Assembly: GCA_028280415.1 (NCBI GenBank)
Contig: JANQLV010000049.1
Span: 1 to 48,587 of the forward strand
Direction: 5' to 3'
DNA: 48,587 nt
Source of the DNA: Saprospiraceae bacterium
GTDB lineage: Bacteria > Bacteroidota > Bacteroidia > Chitinophagales > Saprospiraceae
How positions within the stretch are numbered: the first letter of the stretch is position 1; every line of letters starts with the position of its first letter. Made by a program: the position numbers and the translations under genes. The notes beneath the pieces are model-generated. The model saw only the letters and a list, made by a program, of their open reading frames with translations. It made no database searches and was not told the origin of the DNA. This document shows, one piece after another, positions 23,705 to 32,382 of this stretch.

Positions 23705-25282
23705 TTATTCGTCGCTTTCTTTAATAATATTTCTGAGCCATTCGTTAGGGATCATATCAATTCTTAAATTCACTTGTTCTTCGTCCCCTTTGTTTTGTAT
23801 TTGATGGGGATCAGAAAGTCTTAAATACCAGCATTCCCCTGCTTTCATAGGAACCAGCGTACCATTTAGACTAAATTCTTCATGGCTATTATTAATAGGT
23901 ACAGTAAGGCGAACCATAGATTTTTCCTCTTCCAGAGCCAGTGTGGGTTCCGTACGCAACTGTATAAATGAATTAGGCAGTACATAAGACAAACTAACCT
24001 GATTTACGGTAGTATGTTCTTTAAAAGTATTAATCACCTCATTCAGGTAAGGAGATTTTTTGAAAAATTCAGTATCTAACCAGGACGTCCAGGAACCATC
24101 AGCATAATCCTCCGCAGGAGGCGGAAAGGGTATGGATGAATCAACAATATGAGCAGGGGCTCTCAATGGAATAGTACCTTTATATCCGGAGTTTTCCTCT
24201 CTTATCACCTTATATTCAGCTCTCAATTTATCCACATCAAAATTAAAAGGCAGTTTAATCCGGTCAGAAGATCTCCCTCCTTTCTCGGTATTCTGCTCAG
24301 GAACCGGATTATCAAGCTCTATTGCTTTTTCATCATAATCAAACCTTAATTCAACCTGAGGTTTTATACAATAAGTAAAATAAGCCTTTTTATGTTCCAG
24401 AGGCTGAGGAAACATGACCTTGCATGGAATTGTTACGGAAGACTCATTTCTGGTAATAAAATTATCTTTATAAACTCTTACTGTTGTATCAATAAGAAAT
24501 CCTTTATATTCCGGTTTTAACTCTACTTCAAAAGAAGGAAACTTTTTATGATCGTGTTCCGCATTGATAGCATTGGTCACATTAAATATTTCCTTTTGGA
24601 AAGAAGGTGTAGGGCTATTTACATCATCATAAATACTAATATCGAGAACAACATTTTCAGGAACGACAACAATATCCTTATTCAATTGTGGAAGCATATT
24701 CATTAAGATAGGAACATAGCTTTCCCGGTATAATAAAGAATCCAGCGTTTCACTAAAAAGAATATGATAAGATTCCGGATTGGGGATAGTAAAAGTTATA
24801 GCATCTTTGTTATAATAATCATTTACATATTGAGTCAAGTCTAATTTTTCGATTAGAACCTTAGCTGCATTTAATGAGTCAAGATTAACTTCCAACAAAG
24901 TAAATTGTACTTCTTCCGGACTAAATAAAGGAGCGACTAAAGTTATAAATGGAGCATAAGGGCCACATCCCGCATAAAAGATATTTACGGTCTCATTTGG
25001 ATGTTTTTTTTGTACATCTTTAATGGCACTAACTACTCCCCTAAGTAATTTAGTGGTTCTTTGATAATCAATTAAACATTGAGCAGCATGGCTCAGGCCC
25101 AGAGCCATTCCACTAGCAGTAGGAACGGCTGCCATATTTTTTATATCATTTTCGCTTCCGGTAATCGGAGAATGTTCTTTAAAATTTTCATGAATTTTAT
25201 CAATAGTCTCCTTAATAATAGAAAAGTCTAAATCATTTTCAAGAAGGGTAGCTGAGAGGTCTTTGATGCTTGTTTCCAACAT
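23705..25282 (-). CDS. Methyltransferase-like / aspartyl beta-hydroxylase-like fusion
   Basis: The ATG at 25282 (525 residues) is preferred over a TTG 18 bases upstream. The N-terminal part (about 1-370) contains a class I SAM-methyltransferase core: motif I 'VNIFYAGCGPYAPF' (about 99-112), then an acidic strand end 'FTLLEVNLDSLNAA', and 'YHILFSETLDSLLY', reminiscent of the SExLD-like loop of protein arginine methyltransferases. The C-terminal about 115 residues align by eye with the hydroxylase at 14328-15044: 'VPINNSHEEFSLNG', 'AGECWYLRLSDPHQIQNKG'. There the metal-binding H-x-D has become R-T-E (R443), while the distal His (H493) remains, so dioxygenase activity is probably lost. Substrate is unknown. 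It is a single gene with its own hairpin. Confidence 0.75.
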   Translation of the reverse strand: MLETSIKDLSATLLENDLDFSIIKETIDKIHENFKEHSPITGSENDIKNMAAVPTASGMALGLSHAAQCLIDYQRTTKLLRGVVSAIKDVQKKHPNETVNIFYAGCGPYAPFITLVAPLFSPEEVQFTLLEVNLDSLNAAKVLIEKLDLTQYVNDYYNKDAITFTIPNPESYHILFSETLDSLLYRESYVPILMNMLPQLNKDIVVVPENVVLDISIYDDVNSPTPSFQKEIFNVTNAINAEHDHKKFPSFEVELKPEYKGFLIDTTVRVYKDNFITRNESSVTIPCKVMFPQPLEHKKAYFTYCIKPQVELRFDYDEKAIELDNPVPEQNTEKGGRSSDRIKLPFNFDVDKLRAEYKVIREENSGYKGTIPLRAPAHIVDSSIPFPPPAEDYADGSWTSWLDTEFFKKSPYLNEVINTFKEHTTVNQVSLSYVLPNSFIQLRTEPTLALEEEKSMVRLTVPINNSHEEFSLNGTLVPMKAGECWYLRLSDPHQIQNKGDEEQVNLRIDMIPNEWLRNIIKESDE

Positions 25283-25460
25283 AAAATATTTTTGCAACAA
25301 AATATCAAACTTTACTTAATTGTGGAACTAAAAACGAATATTATTTAAAAAAGATATGTTATTGATTGTAAAGAATACTAAGCACAATTAAAATTTCCTT
25401 TTTAACAAATGGGATGATGGAATATTAAGAGTATTTAAACTCCATGAAATCAGGTATTAC

Positions 25461-25528
25461 AGGCAATGGGTGTTAGGTGTGGGAGTTTAGGTTTCCCATG
25501 TCCAACCAATGCCTGATCCCCAATGCCT
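25461..25528. repeat. Intergenic inverted/direct repeat element
   Basis: AGGCAATGGG (25461-25470) is complementary at nine of ten bases to CCCAATGCCT (25519-25528), and CAATGCCT occurs twice 14 bp apart (25507-25514, 25521-25528). The layout looks like a small mobile or dispersed intergenic palindrome, but no second copy is in the window. Confidence 0.4.
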
Positions 25529-25571
25529 CATACCTCATTGTACTAATACAAAACCTTGGAGCCAAAATCGC

Positions 25572-25609
25572 TTTTCGTATTTCGAGCCTCAAAGTTCGAA
25601 ATACGAAAA
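25572..25609. repeat. Perfect 14-bp inverted repeat
   Basis: TTTTCGTATTTCGA (25572-25585) pairs exactly with TCGAAATACGAAAA (25596-25609) round a 10-nt centre; allowing a small bulge the stem extends to the flanking AATCG/CGATT. It lies about 50 bp past the stop of the DinB gene and could terminate it, or be a dispersed repeat. Confidence 0.6.
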
Positions 25610-25658
25610 AACGATTAAAAGCTAAATATTAATAAGGTTCCGAATAATTTTTTAATAA

Positions 25659-26156
25659 TTAAGCAAAAGGATTAACATCAGCAGAAGGACCATAAATAGA
25701 GGGTAATTCTTGATTTAGTATCCTCAGATAAGTGGAGAGTTGTCCCCTGTGATGGTAAAAATGGTTTAATACAAAGGTTCTTATAAATGCTGTAGTGGGC
25801 ATTTCGGCGAGAGTTCTTCCGGAATCCAGCAACTTCCAGTTGGACGATAGCCAGGCCGTATTTTCCAACTTCAGCAAATATTTTATGTGTTCTGTACTTC
25901 TGGAAAAGCCTTCTAAAATCTGCTCCTTCGTCGCAGGAATCGGATGGTCGACTATAACAGCGGCTTCTACCTGACCATCTTTGGCAAAGGCGAGATTTCT
26001 TCCGGGGATAGTTGCCACATGCAAGGCAAGTTGTCCTAAAGACATCGCCTTTTCATGAGGTTTAAAATCCAATTGCTTTTCGGGAATAATTTGCAAAAGG
26101 CTCTTGGTTGAAACAAGTTCTTGTTCCAGTTCTGATAAAATTTGTGTTGCATTCAT
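25659..26156 (-). CDS. DinB-family protein
   Basis: The 165-residue product has the DinB four-helix-bundle pattern: 'ILSELEQELVSTKSLLQIIPEKQLDFKPHEKAMSLGQLALHVATIPG' with one metal-type His, and 'RTFVLNHFYHHRGQLSTYLRILNQELPSIYGPSAD' with the other histidines. Members bind a divalent metal and include thiol-dependent transferases and hydrolases, but most have unknown roles. A well-matched promoter lies 31-59 bp upstream. The Crp/Fnr gene next door is on the same strand, 87 bp away, and separately transcribed if that promoter is used. Confidence 0.9.
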   Translation of the reverse strand: MNATQILSELEQELVSTKSLLQIIPEKQLDFKPHEKAMSLGQLALHVATIPGRNLAFAKDGQVEAAVIVDHPIPATKEQILEGFSRSTEHIKYLLKLENTAWLSSNWKLLDSGRTLAEMPTTAFIRTFVLNHFYHHRGQLSTYLRILNQELPSIYGPSADVNPFA

Positions 26157-26186
26157 ATTATTTTCTTTTATGATTAATGAATGCTA

Positions 26187-26215
26187 CAAATCTAAGTAGG
26201 AGAAATGCTGAACAA
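26187..26215 (-). promoter_or_regulatory. Promoter of the DinB gene
   Basis: On the minus strand TTG (26215-26213), an 18-base spacer and TAGATTTG (26194-26187) give a full match to the Bacteroidota TAnnTTTG box with a correct -33 element. Confidence 0.6.
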
Positions 26216-26243
26216 CGGTATCTTTTGATACAGTCGAAGATAT

Positions 26244-26873
26244 TTATTTCAACTCAATACCCCGACGATGTAGTATAAGGCTCCCGTTCATTTCAAACTG
26301 TTTAAGAATACGGGAAACGACGACCCTTGTCGTGCCTAATTCATTTGCTAATTCCTGATGGGAAATTTGGATGATATTTGTGGAACTCTTGTTTTTTCGG
26401 AAAATTAAGTATTCCATGATGCGTTTGTCAATGTGATCAAAAGCAACACTTTCAAAAGTATTCAATAATTCATCATACCTCAGGCGAAAGGTTCTGATCA
26501 CAAATTTGTTCCAGGAATGATATTTCTTCTGCCACAATGTTATAAAGGGACTAGGTATTGCCAGAATGCTAGTATCAGTAATTGCGATGGCCTGAGAAGG
26601 ACTTTCATTATTGAAAAAACAGGCAGAAAGTGACATCATACAGGTTTGCCCGGATTCCACATAGTACAATAATATTTCCCTATCCTCATTTGTTTGAAAT
26701 ACCCTGATCGCACCGGACAATACAATTGGCAGAATTTTTACATACTCCCCTTCACGAACGATTACATCTCCTTTTTTAAAAGAATTTACTTTACTGTTCG
26801 CTAAAATCTCTTCCTGCAATTCTTTTTCGTATAGAAAATCTAATGTTCTAAATATTCTTTCCTGTGTTTCCAT
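26244..26873 (-). CDS. Crp/Fnr-family transcription regulator
   Basis: The 209-residue product has an N-terminal cyclic-nucleotide-binding-type beta-roll ('SFKKGDVIVREGEYVKILPIVLSGAIRVFQ', 'ILLYYVESGQTCMMSLSACFFNNESPS') and a C-terminal winged HTH ('IQISHQELANELGTTRVVVSRILKQFEMNGSLILHRRGIEL'). The beta-roll lacks an obvious cAMP-binding arginine-glutamate set. Two Cys near 82 and 88 are not the four-Cys Fe-S ligand set of Fnr. The effector is therefore unknown. It probably regulates nearby or stress genes; the adjacent DinB gene is a candidate target by position only. Confidence 0.9.
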   Translation of the reverse strand: METQERIFRTLDFLYEKELQEEILANSKVNSFKKGDVIVREGEYVKILPIVLSGAIRVFQTNEDREILLYYVESGQTCMMSLSACFFNNESPSQAIAITDTSILAIPSPFITLWQKKYHSWNKFVIRTFRLRYDELLNTFESVAFDHIDKRIMEYLIFRKNKSSTNIIQISHQELANELGTTRVVVSRILKQFEMNGSLILHRRGIELK

Positions 26874-26909
26874 TTATTCTGATCTGATATACTCAGCTAC
26901 TCTAGGCTC

Positions 26910-27668
26910 TTAATCAATAAGGACTTTTCTTACTAAGGATTGATCTTTAACTCTAATTTCAAGAAAATAAATCCCCGAAGCCAAATTTGAAACATCTAAA
27001 ACCAGCGCTCTGTCAGAGTTAACATTTTCAAGGTTTAATACTTGAACTCCGAGCGAATTAATCAAGGTTAAAGAATTGGGAATGATGGAATTTTCCGCTC
27101 GAATATTGATGGAAGAATTGGTAGGATTAGGGAAGGTGCTTATTGAAATATCCAGTTCTGAGTGATCATGGGTACTGACAGGAATGCCTTCTTGTACCGT
27201 ACAATCCTCAAAAAATATATCAGGAGTAATGACATATCCATTTTGGCATATAACCTGAGTAACGAATTCTGTTAAATTGCATGGATAGGCTTCATTTTCA
27301 ATTTGAGGAATCCCTTTTGCAATGATTGAAAAGTTAAAGTTTCCCTGGCTACTAAAGTAAAAAGGATGAACAGGAGTATCAGAGCTAAAACTTAAAGAGT
27401 CATTGACCGCCAGCTCTCCTGAAGTAGAAGAAAGAGTCCCCTCGGGAATATTTATTTCTTCTATAAGCATAATCAATTCCAAACCTGTCACAAAGTCTAA
27501 TAAACCCTCGTCCAATTCAATATTGACATCTTCATCCGGCGCACAGTCTTCAATTCTGTAAAAACTACCACTATAAATCGCATCATAAACAGGGACACCG
27601 ACCTGATATTGAGCATTTAAAAAAAAGGGAGATAAGGTCAAAAAGAGGGAGGGAAACAGGTTTTTCAT
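26910..27668 (-). CDS. Secreted protein with T9SS type A sorting domain
   Basis: The 252-residue product has a signal peptide (about 1-19, ending LNAQ) and a C-terminal T9SS sorting domain (about 180-252): 'ISTFPNPTNSSINIRAE', 'LTLINSLGVQVLNLENV', 'LDVSNLASGIYFLEIR', ending KVLID. Between them is a small Cys-containing beta-rich domain with no recognised enzymatic motif. The protein should cross the outer membrane through the Por system and be attached or released. A possible promoter precedes it (27689-27716, minus strand). Confidence 0.85.
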   Translation of the reverse strand: MKNLFPSLFLTLSPFFLNAQYQVGVPVYDAIYSGSFYRIEDCAPDEDVNIELDEGLLDFVTGLELIMLIEEINIPEGTLSSTSGELAVNDSLSFSSDTPVHPFYFSSQGNFNFSIIAKGIPQIENEAYPCNLTEFVTQVICQNGYVITPDIFFEDCTVQEGIPVSTHDHSELDISISTFPNPTNSSINIRAENSIIPNSLTLINSLGVQVLNLENVNSDRALVLDVSNLASGIYFLEIRVKDQSLVRKVLID

Positions 27669-27688
27669 GACTTTTTCTTATGAAGATA

Positions 27689-27716
27689 CAAATTTTTTCT
27701 AACAGCTATAAACCAA
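27689..27716 (-). promoter_or_regulatory. Possible promoter of the T9SS-sorted gene
   Basis: On the minus strand TTG (27716-27714) and AAAATTTG (27696-27689) are separated by 17 bases; the -7 box matches seven of eight consensus positions. Confidence 0.35.
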
Positions 27717-27773
27717 AATCATTGCTATTTAATTTCGCTGAATTATACCACAAGTTTACGCTTATTAGGTTCT

Positions 27774-27803
27774 TTTTAGCTAAGGAATTTATATTTATCT
27801 TTG
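27774..27803 (+). promoter_or_regulatory. Promoter of the molybdenum hydroxylase operon
   Basis: TATCTTTG at 27796-27803 is an exact match to TAnnTTTG. A T-rich stretch at 27774-27778 sits at the -33 distance. The start codon is 36 bp further on. Confidence 0.55.
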
Positions 27804-27839
27804 TACGTGTCTTAGTTCATAACATTAAAGCTTAAAACA

Positions 27840-28301
27840 ATGGCAAAATTCAATTTAAATGTCAATGGTAAAAACTTCCAGCTTGATATCGCTGCTCAGA
27901 CCCCGCTCCTTTGGGTTTTAAGAGACCATCTTAAATTAGTTGGTACAAAGTATGGTTGCGGTATTGCACAATGTGGTGCCTGCACTATTCACCTCGACGG
28001 GGTGGCTATGCGCTCTTGTTCATTGCCCGTTGAGGCAGTTGGTGATAAAGCCATTACGACCATAGAAGGTTTATCCGAAAAAGGAGAGCATTCTATTCAA
28101 CGGGCCTGGCTGGAACATGATGTTCCTCAATGTGGTTATTGTCAGGCAGGACAAATTATGACTGCAGCAGCTTTATTGAAAGACAATCCCAATCCAAGTG
28201 ATTCTGATATTGATCAGGCAATGAACGGGAATATTTGTCGTTGCGGAACTTATACTCGTATCAAAGCAGCGATCAAATCGGCTGCGAAAATGGAGAAATA
28301 G
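27840..28301 (+). CDS. (2Fe-2S)-binding subunit of a molybdenum hydroxylase (IorA type)
   Basis: The 153-residue product matches the small iron-sulfur subunit of the xanthine oxidase family. The plant-type cluster ligands are C40, C45, C48 and C60 ('[23 protein letters not shown]'), and the second cluster uses C98, C101, C133 and C135 ('[12 protein letters not shown]', '[12 protein letters not shown]'). It carries electrons from the molybdopterin subunit encoded 57 bp downstream. The absence of a separate FAD subunit gene places it with isoquinoline 1-oxidoreductase/aldehyde dehydrogenase-type two-subunit enzymes that donate to cytochromes. It has no export signal and would be carried out by the partner's Tat signal (known for this group). 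Confidence 0.93.
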   Translation: MAKFNLNVNGKNFQLDIAAQTPLLWVLRDHLKLVGTKYGCGIAQCGACTIHLDGVAMRSCSLPVEAVGDKAITTIEGLSEKGEHSIQRAWLEHDVPQCGYCQAGQIMTAAALLKDNPNPSDSDIDQAMNGNICRCGTYTRIKAAIKSAAKMEK

Positions 28302-28358
28302 CTTTGAATATGTATTCGTATTCAAAACTTATTCATTCAATCTTCAAAATAAAATATC

Positions 28359-30626
28359 ATGGCTTTAATAAAAACAACATATAACAGACGATCATTTCTA
28401 AAATCATCTGCCATTGCAGGAGGTGGTATGATGCTTGGCTTTAGCTGGTTTGCTTCCTGTAAACCCATAGATGATAACACGGAATTGCTTATGCCTGATG
28501 AATGGTTTGACTTCAATTCTTATTTAAAAATTGGCGATAATGGGCTCATCACTATTTTTTCACCAAACCCTGAGTTTGGACAAAATGTAAAAACTTCAAT
28601 GCCTATGATATTGGCAGAAGAATTAGACGTAGATTGGAAAAATGTCCTCGTAGAACAAGCACCTTATAGTCCTGAACAATTTCCCGGTGCGCCTTTCGGT
28701 CAGTTTACAGGAGGCAGTCGGGGTATTATGATGAAATGGAAACCACTTCGTATCGCAGGGGCCTCCGCCAAACAGATGTTAAAAGCCGCCGCCGCTCAAA
28801 CCTGGCAAGTTGCTGTCGATGAAATTACGACAGAATCAGGTGTTTTACATCACGAAGCAAGTAAAAAATCGATTGGCTACGGTGAAATGGCTTCATTGGC
28901 AGCACAAATGGCCATCCCCGAAGAAGTGAAATTGAAAGAACCTAAAGATTATAAAATCATTGGTCATTCCAAAAAGAACGTAGATGGTTTAGCCATTGTA
29001 ACCGGTAAACCATTATTCGGCTTGGACTACCAAAAAGAAGGAATGTTGATTGCGATGGCAGTACATCCGCCCGCTTTTGGAATGACACTGGAAGCTATCA
29101 ACAATACCGAGGAGATAAAAGCTATGCCCGGCATTAAAGATGTTTTTCCAATTAAGACTTATAAAGATGCTTACAAAAAAGGCTATTTCGACACCAATGC
29201 TTTCCCTGAAATAATAGCTGTCGTAGGTAACTCGACCTGGGAGGTGCTGAAAGCAAAGAAAGCAGTCAAGGCCAAATGGAAATCTATAGAGGGATCAACC
29301 AATACCATTGACCGGTTTGGCAGAGATATCAGTGTTCATACTCCTGCGGGCCTGGAAAATACTACCGACCATAATACTCAAATGGAAACGCTGATGGCAA
29401 AACCCATGAAAGTCGTCCGAAGAGATGGTGATCCTGAAGGTGCTTTTAAAAAGGCTGCTAAAATTATTGAGCGTACCTATTCTGCCCCCTACCTTGCCCA
29501 TAACTGCATGGAGCCGATGAACTTTTTTGCTGATGTGAAAAAGGACAAAGCTCATGTAGCTGGACCACTTCAGGGCCCGGGGCTTATTGAACCAACCTTA
29601 GCTGCATCGCTCGATATACCTGAAGAAAATATAGAAACCGAAATGACGCGCATGGGGGGTGGTTTCGGCCGTCGTGCTTATTCACATTATATGGTTGAAG
29701 CAGCATTAATTTCTCAAAAAGTAAATGCGCCCATAAAATTGATGTATACCCGTGAGGACGATATGACCAATGGCATTTACCGGCCGACCTATCGGGCGAT
29801 ATACCGGGCTGCTTTGGATGAAAGTAATAATTTGTTGGCGCTGCATGTAAAGGCGGGAGGTGTACCTGAAAGCCCTTTATTTGCCAATCGCTTTCCTGCG
29901 GGTTCAGTCGATAATTATTTAGCAGAGGAATTTGCCATTGATTCCAATATTACAACAGGAGCATTCCGTGCCCCTCGCTCTAATTTCATGGCAGGTGCAG
30001 AGCAATCATTTTTGGATGAAATCGCAGAAGAGACCGGCAAAGATCCTATCGAATTCAGATTGGAGTTATTGAAAAGAGCTAAAGAGAATCCTGTAGGAAA
30101 AGAAAATGATTATGATCCGGAACGCTATGCCGGTGTTTTAGAATTGGTCAGGGAAAAATCAAATTGGGGACAAAATGATGCTAATTTACATCGGGGTGTT
30201 TCTGCATATTTCTGTCATAATTCCTATGCCGCACATGTTTTGGATTTGACGATAGAAAAGGGAAAACCTGTCGTGCAAAAAGTCACTTGTGCCATTGATT
30301 GCGGCATCGTTATAAATCCGGATGCAGCAGCTAATATGGCGGAGGGTGGCATTGTTGACGGCATTGGCAATGCTTTTTATGGCGAAATGACTTTTAAAGA
30401 CGGTGTACCACAGAAAAATAATTTTCATCAATATCGAATGATTCGAATGAGCGAAGCTCCAAAAAAAATTGACGTTCATTTCGTACAAAACGAGATTGAT
30501 CCAACGGGATTAGGTGAACCTCCATTTCCACCGATTTTTGCTGCAGTGGCAAACGCCATGTACAAAGCAAGTGGTAAACGGCAGTATCATCAGCCGTTTA
30601 TCCGGGAAGAAAAAATATTAGGATAA
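28359..30626 (+). CDS. Molybdopterin-binding subunit of a molybdenum hydroxylase (IorB type)
   Basis: The 755-residue product begins with a twin-arginine signal ('NRRSFLKSSAIAGGG', R10-R11). The molybdenum-cofactor domains follow: 'FTGGSRGIMMKWKPLRIAGASA', 'AHNCMEPMNFFADV', 'MTRMGGGFGRRAY', 'TTGAFRAPRSNFMAG' and the C-terminal 'GLGEPPFPPIFAAVANA', in which E720 is the expected catalytic base. It would hydroxylate aldehydes or N-heterocycles in the periplasm; the substrate is unknown. Length fits the group. No XdhC-type insertion factor is encoded alongside. A c-type cytochrome lipoprotein 2.9 kb downstream (33519) could be an electron acceptor (inference). Confidence 0.93.
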   Translation: MALIKTTYNRRSFLKSSAIAGGGMMLGFSWFASCKPIDDNTELLMPDEWFDFNSYLKIGDNGLITIFSPNPEFGQNVKTSMPMILAEELDVDWKNVLVEQAPYSPEQFPGAPFGQFTGGSRGIMMKWKPLRIAGASAKQMLKAAAAQTWQVAVDEITTESGVLHHEASKKSIGYGEMASLAAQMAIPEEVKLKEPKDYKIIGHSKKNVDGLAIVTGKPLFGLDYQKEGMLIAMAVHPPAFGMTLEAINNTEEIKAMPGIKDVFPIKTYKDAYKKGYFDTNAFPEIIAVVGNSTWEVLKAKKAVKAKWKSIEGSTNTIDRFGRDISVHTPAGLENTTDHNTQMETLMAKPMKVVRRDGDPEGAFKKAAKIIERTYSAPYLAHNCMEPMNFFADVKKDKAHVAGPLQGPGLIEPTLAASLDIPEENIETEMTRMGGGFGRRAYSHYMVEAALISQKVNAPIKLMYTREDDMTNGIYRPTYRAIYRAALDESNNLLALHVKAGGVPESPLFANRFPAGSVDNYLAEEFAIDSNITTGAFRAPRSNFMAGAEQSFLDEIAEETGKDPIEFRLELLKRAKENPVGKENDYDPERYAGVLELVREKSNWGQNDANLHRGVSAYFCHNSYAAHVLDLTIEKGKPVVQKVTCAIDCGIVINPDAAANMAEGGIVDGIGNAFYGEMTFKDGVPQKNNFHQYRMIRMSEAPKKIDVHFVQNEIDPTGLGEPPFPPIFAAVANAMYKASGKRQYHQPFIREEKILG

Positions 30627-30633
30627 ATAATAC

Positions 30634-30663
30634 GGAAGTCCCTTTGTGTTCATTGGGACTTCC
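30634..30663. terminator. Hairpin after the molybdenum hydroxylase operon
   Basis: GGAAGTCCC (30634-30642) and GGGACTTCC (30655-30663) form a perfect 9-bp stem with a 12-nt loop, 8 bp after the stop codon. It lacks a following T-run, so it could act as a transcript-end stabiliser rather than a strict intrinsic terminator. Confidence 0.5.
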
Positions 30664-30824
30664 AAAATCCAGCAATGAAAAGCATTTCTAATATCCGCAT
30701 TCGAAACAGGGCTAAGAATATTTAATTCCCCGAAATTTGTTCATTTGATTTTAACTCAAATCCGAAAAAGCTATATTCGCAATTGATATTTCCCTTAAAT
30801 AAGGCAACGTTATAGTAAGTGACA

Positions 30825-31598
30825 GTTAGCAACCATATGAAAAAATATATCACAACCATATTATTAGCTTTTTTGGCTGCAATAGTACTTTCTCAAAGTA
30901 ATTGTGAAGAGTATTTAGAGAACTATATACCAATTGACTTAGTAGATGCAATGAATTACTTAAACTGTACTTGGCCAGATTCAATTAAATCTGAATTTAA
31001 AAATAGTCCGAAATCAAAACTGTTCCTATACGGTGGAATGGGAATGCGAAATGGTTGGAATCTTTGGGAAGGAAAAAATAAACTTTCCAAGTATTTTCAA
31101 AACATGGGAATTTACCACCCCGATGATATATCAAGCATAATCATAGAAAGTTTCCATAGAAAATTAAATAATGAACCGATATTACTAAAACAACAAGTAA
31201 AGTACTACATAGCCTCCTGGGAAAAAGTAAGGGAGAAAGACAAAATCATTTTCGATAGTCTAAATTTAATATTCGAAAATAAGTTTAATAATCTCAACAA
31301 AGGTGATACTGTTCAAATTGAATTCAATTTACATAGAAACAATGGTACACGAATACAGCAATATCCCTTTTATGAAAAGGAATGCAATTGTCTAATTAAA
31401 GGAATAATTAAAAAGAAAAAGCTCAAAAAGAATAAATATTTCTATGGTAGATATGAATTACACATAAAACTAATTAGTACTTGTGAAAAAGAAGAAATTA
31501 TATTTTGGATGGAAGATACCATTTTAAAAAAGGGAAAAAAGTATAAATTCTTTAATCTTGATAACTATAGAATTACGAAAATAAATACGGTTGCTAAC
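30825..31598. repeat. Inverted repeat flanking the DUF6794 gene
   Basis: GTTAGCAACC (30825-30834), just before the start codon, is matched by its exact reverse complement GGTTGCTAAC (31589-31598) at the last codons. Beyond it, 31626-31645 adds a TACGCC/GGCGTA stem. The gene between is more AT-rich than its neighbours. This suggests a mobile or cassette-like unit, though the repeat lacks the GTTRRRY core of integron attC sites. Confidence 0.45.
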
Positions 31599-31601
31599 TA
31601 A
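30837..31601 (+). CDS. DUF6794-type exported protein
   Basis: The ATG at 30837 (254 residues, 'MKKYITTILLAFLAAIVLSQS') gives a proper signal peptide; a GTG at 30819 would prepend six residues. The central part, 'IPIDLVDAMNYLNCTWPDS', 'LFLYGGMGMRNGWNLWEG', 'LSKYFQNMGIYHPDDISSIIIESFHRKLNN', matches my memory of DUF6794, a family of unknown function common in Bacteroidota. The C-terminal third is Lys-rich with beta strands, including 'CNCLIKGIIKKKKL'. Codon composition is strikingly AT-rich, and the gene is bounded by an inverted repeat, so recent acquisition is likely. Confidence 0.7.
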   Translation: MKKYITTILLAFLAAIVLSQSNCEEYLENYIPIDLVDAMNYLNCTWPDSIKSEFKNSPKSKLFLYGGMGMRNGWNLWEGKNKLSKYFQNMGIYHPDDISSIIIESFHRKLNNEPILLKQQVKYYIASWEKVREKDKIIFDSLNLIFENKFNNLNKGDTVQIEFNLHRNNGTRIQQYPFYEKECNCLIKGIIKKKKLKKNKYFYGRYELHIKLISTCEKEEIIFWMEDTILKKGKKYKFFNLDNYRITKINTVAN

Positions 31602-31689
31602 GTACAGAACGTACATACGCCGTAAACGGGCGTACAGTCGTCTGCACAGAGCGATATAGCTATTCATTTCATTATTTACAAAATTAAAT

Positions 31690-32139
31690 ATGAAATTACA
31701 GACCCCAAAAATCACTCCTTACCTCTGGTTTGACAAGCAAGCCGAAGAGGCTGCCGAATTTTATTGTAGCATTTTTAAAAACTCAAAAATCATCTCAGTT
31801 TCAGATCCAATCGTAGAATTTGAATTAGAGGGTTTACAGTTCATAGCCTTAAATGGTGGACCGCAATTTAAGTTTACCGAAGCTATATCACTTTTCGTAC
31901 TTTGTGAAGATCAGGAGGAAGTAAATTATCTTTGGAATGCACTGATTGCCGATGGAGGGGAAGAAGGTATGTGTGGCTGGTGCAAAGACCAATATGGCCT
32001 TTCCTGGCAGATTATTCCCAAACGATTCATGGAAATGATGCAAACAGGCTCAGCTCAACAGGTGCAAAAAGTAACTGAAGCAATGATGAAAATGAAGAGA
32101 ATGATTGTAGAAGATTTTGAAAATGCCTTTAAGCTTTAA
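31690..32139 (+). CDS. VOC-family (PhnB-like) protein
   Basis: The 149-residue product matches the PhnB/3-dmu-9_3-mt glyoxalase-fold proteins: 'ITPYLWFDKQAEEAAEFYCSIFKNSKIISVS', 'FELEGLQFIALNGGPQFKFTEAISLFVLCEDQEEVNYLWNAL', 'GWCKDQYGLSWQIIP' and a C-terminal helix 'VTEAMMKMKRMIVEDFENAF'. Such proteins bind a metal or small ligand and are often linked to antibiotic or methyltransfer functions without proof. It stands alone downstream of the DUF6794 unit. Confidence 0.9.
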   Translation: MKLQTPKITPYLWFDKQAEEAAEFYCSIFKNSKIISVSDPIVEFELEGLQFIALNGGPQFKFTEAISLFVLCEDQEEVNYLWNALIADGGEEGMCGWCKDQYGLSWQIIPKRFMEMMQTGSAQQVQKVTEAMMKMKRMIVEDFENAFKL

Positions 32140-32382
32140 TATTTGCAAAACTATAATAGTCAAAGTTGATATAAGCTTCTTTCCCTAGTTCTTTTTTCCC
32201 TAAAGGATAGCTCCAGGTTTTGTTTTTCAACTCAAAAAACAATTCCCAAACAAGCGCTCAATTTTTAAAATGAATATATAAATTTGCAGAAAACAAGGTT
32301 CGCCACAAACGATATATAAAACAACAAAAGTCTCTAAACAGGACTACTGTACTTATGTAATATTCTGCAAGTAATCCAGATA

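Larger units (their letters stand above)
25283..25658. other. Intergenic region with palindromic repeat elements
   Basis: This 376-bp gap has no ORF. Its right half (about 25455-25615) is built of inverted and short direct repeats, listed separately. The rest is AT-rich without recognised signals. Confidence 0.5.

Noticed and set aside
31602-31660. Integron attC site after the DUF6794 gene
   Set aside because: There is a hairpin and an inverted repeat, but the RYYYAAC and GTTRRRY cores are not both present and no integrase is seen.
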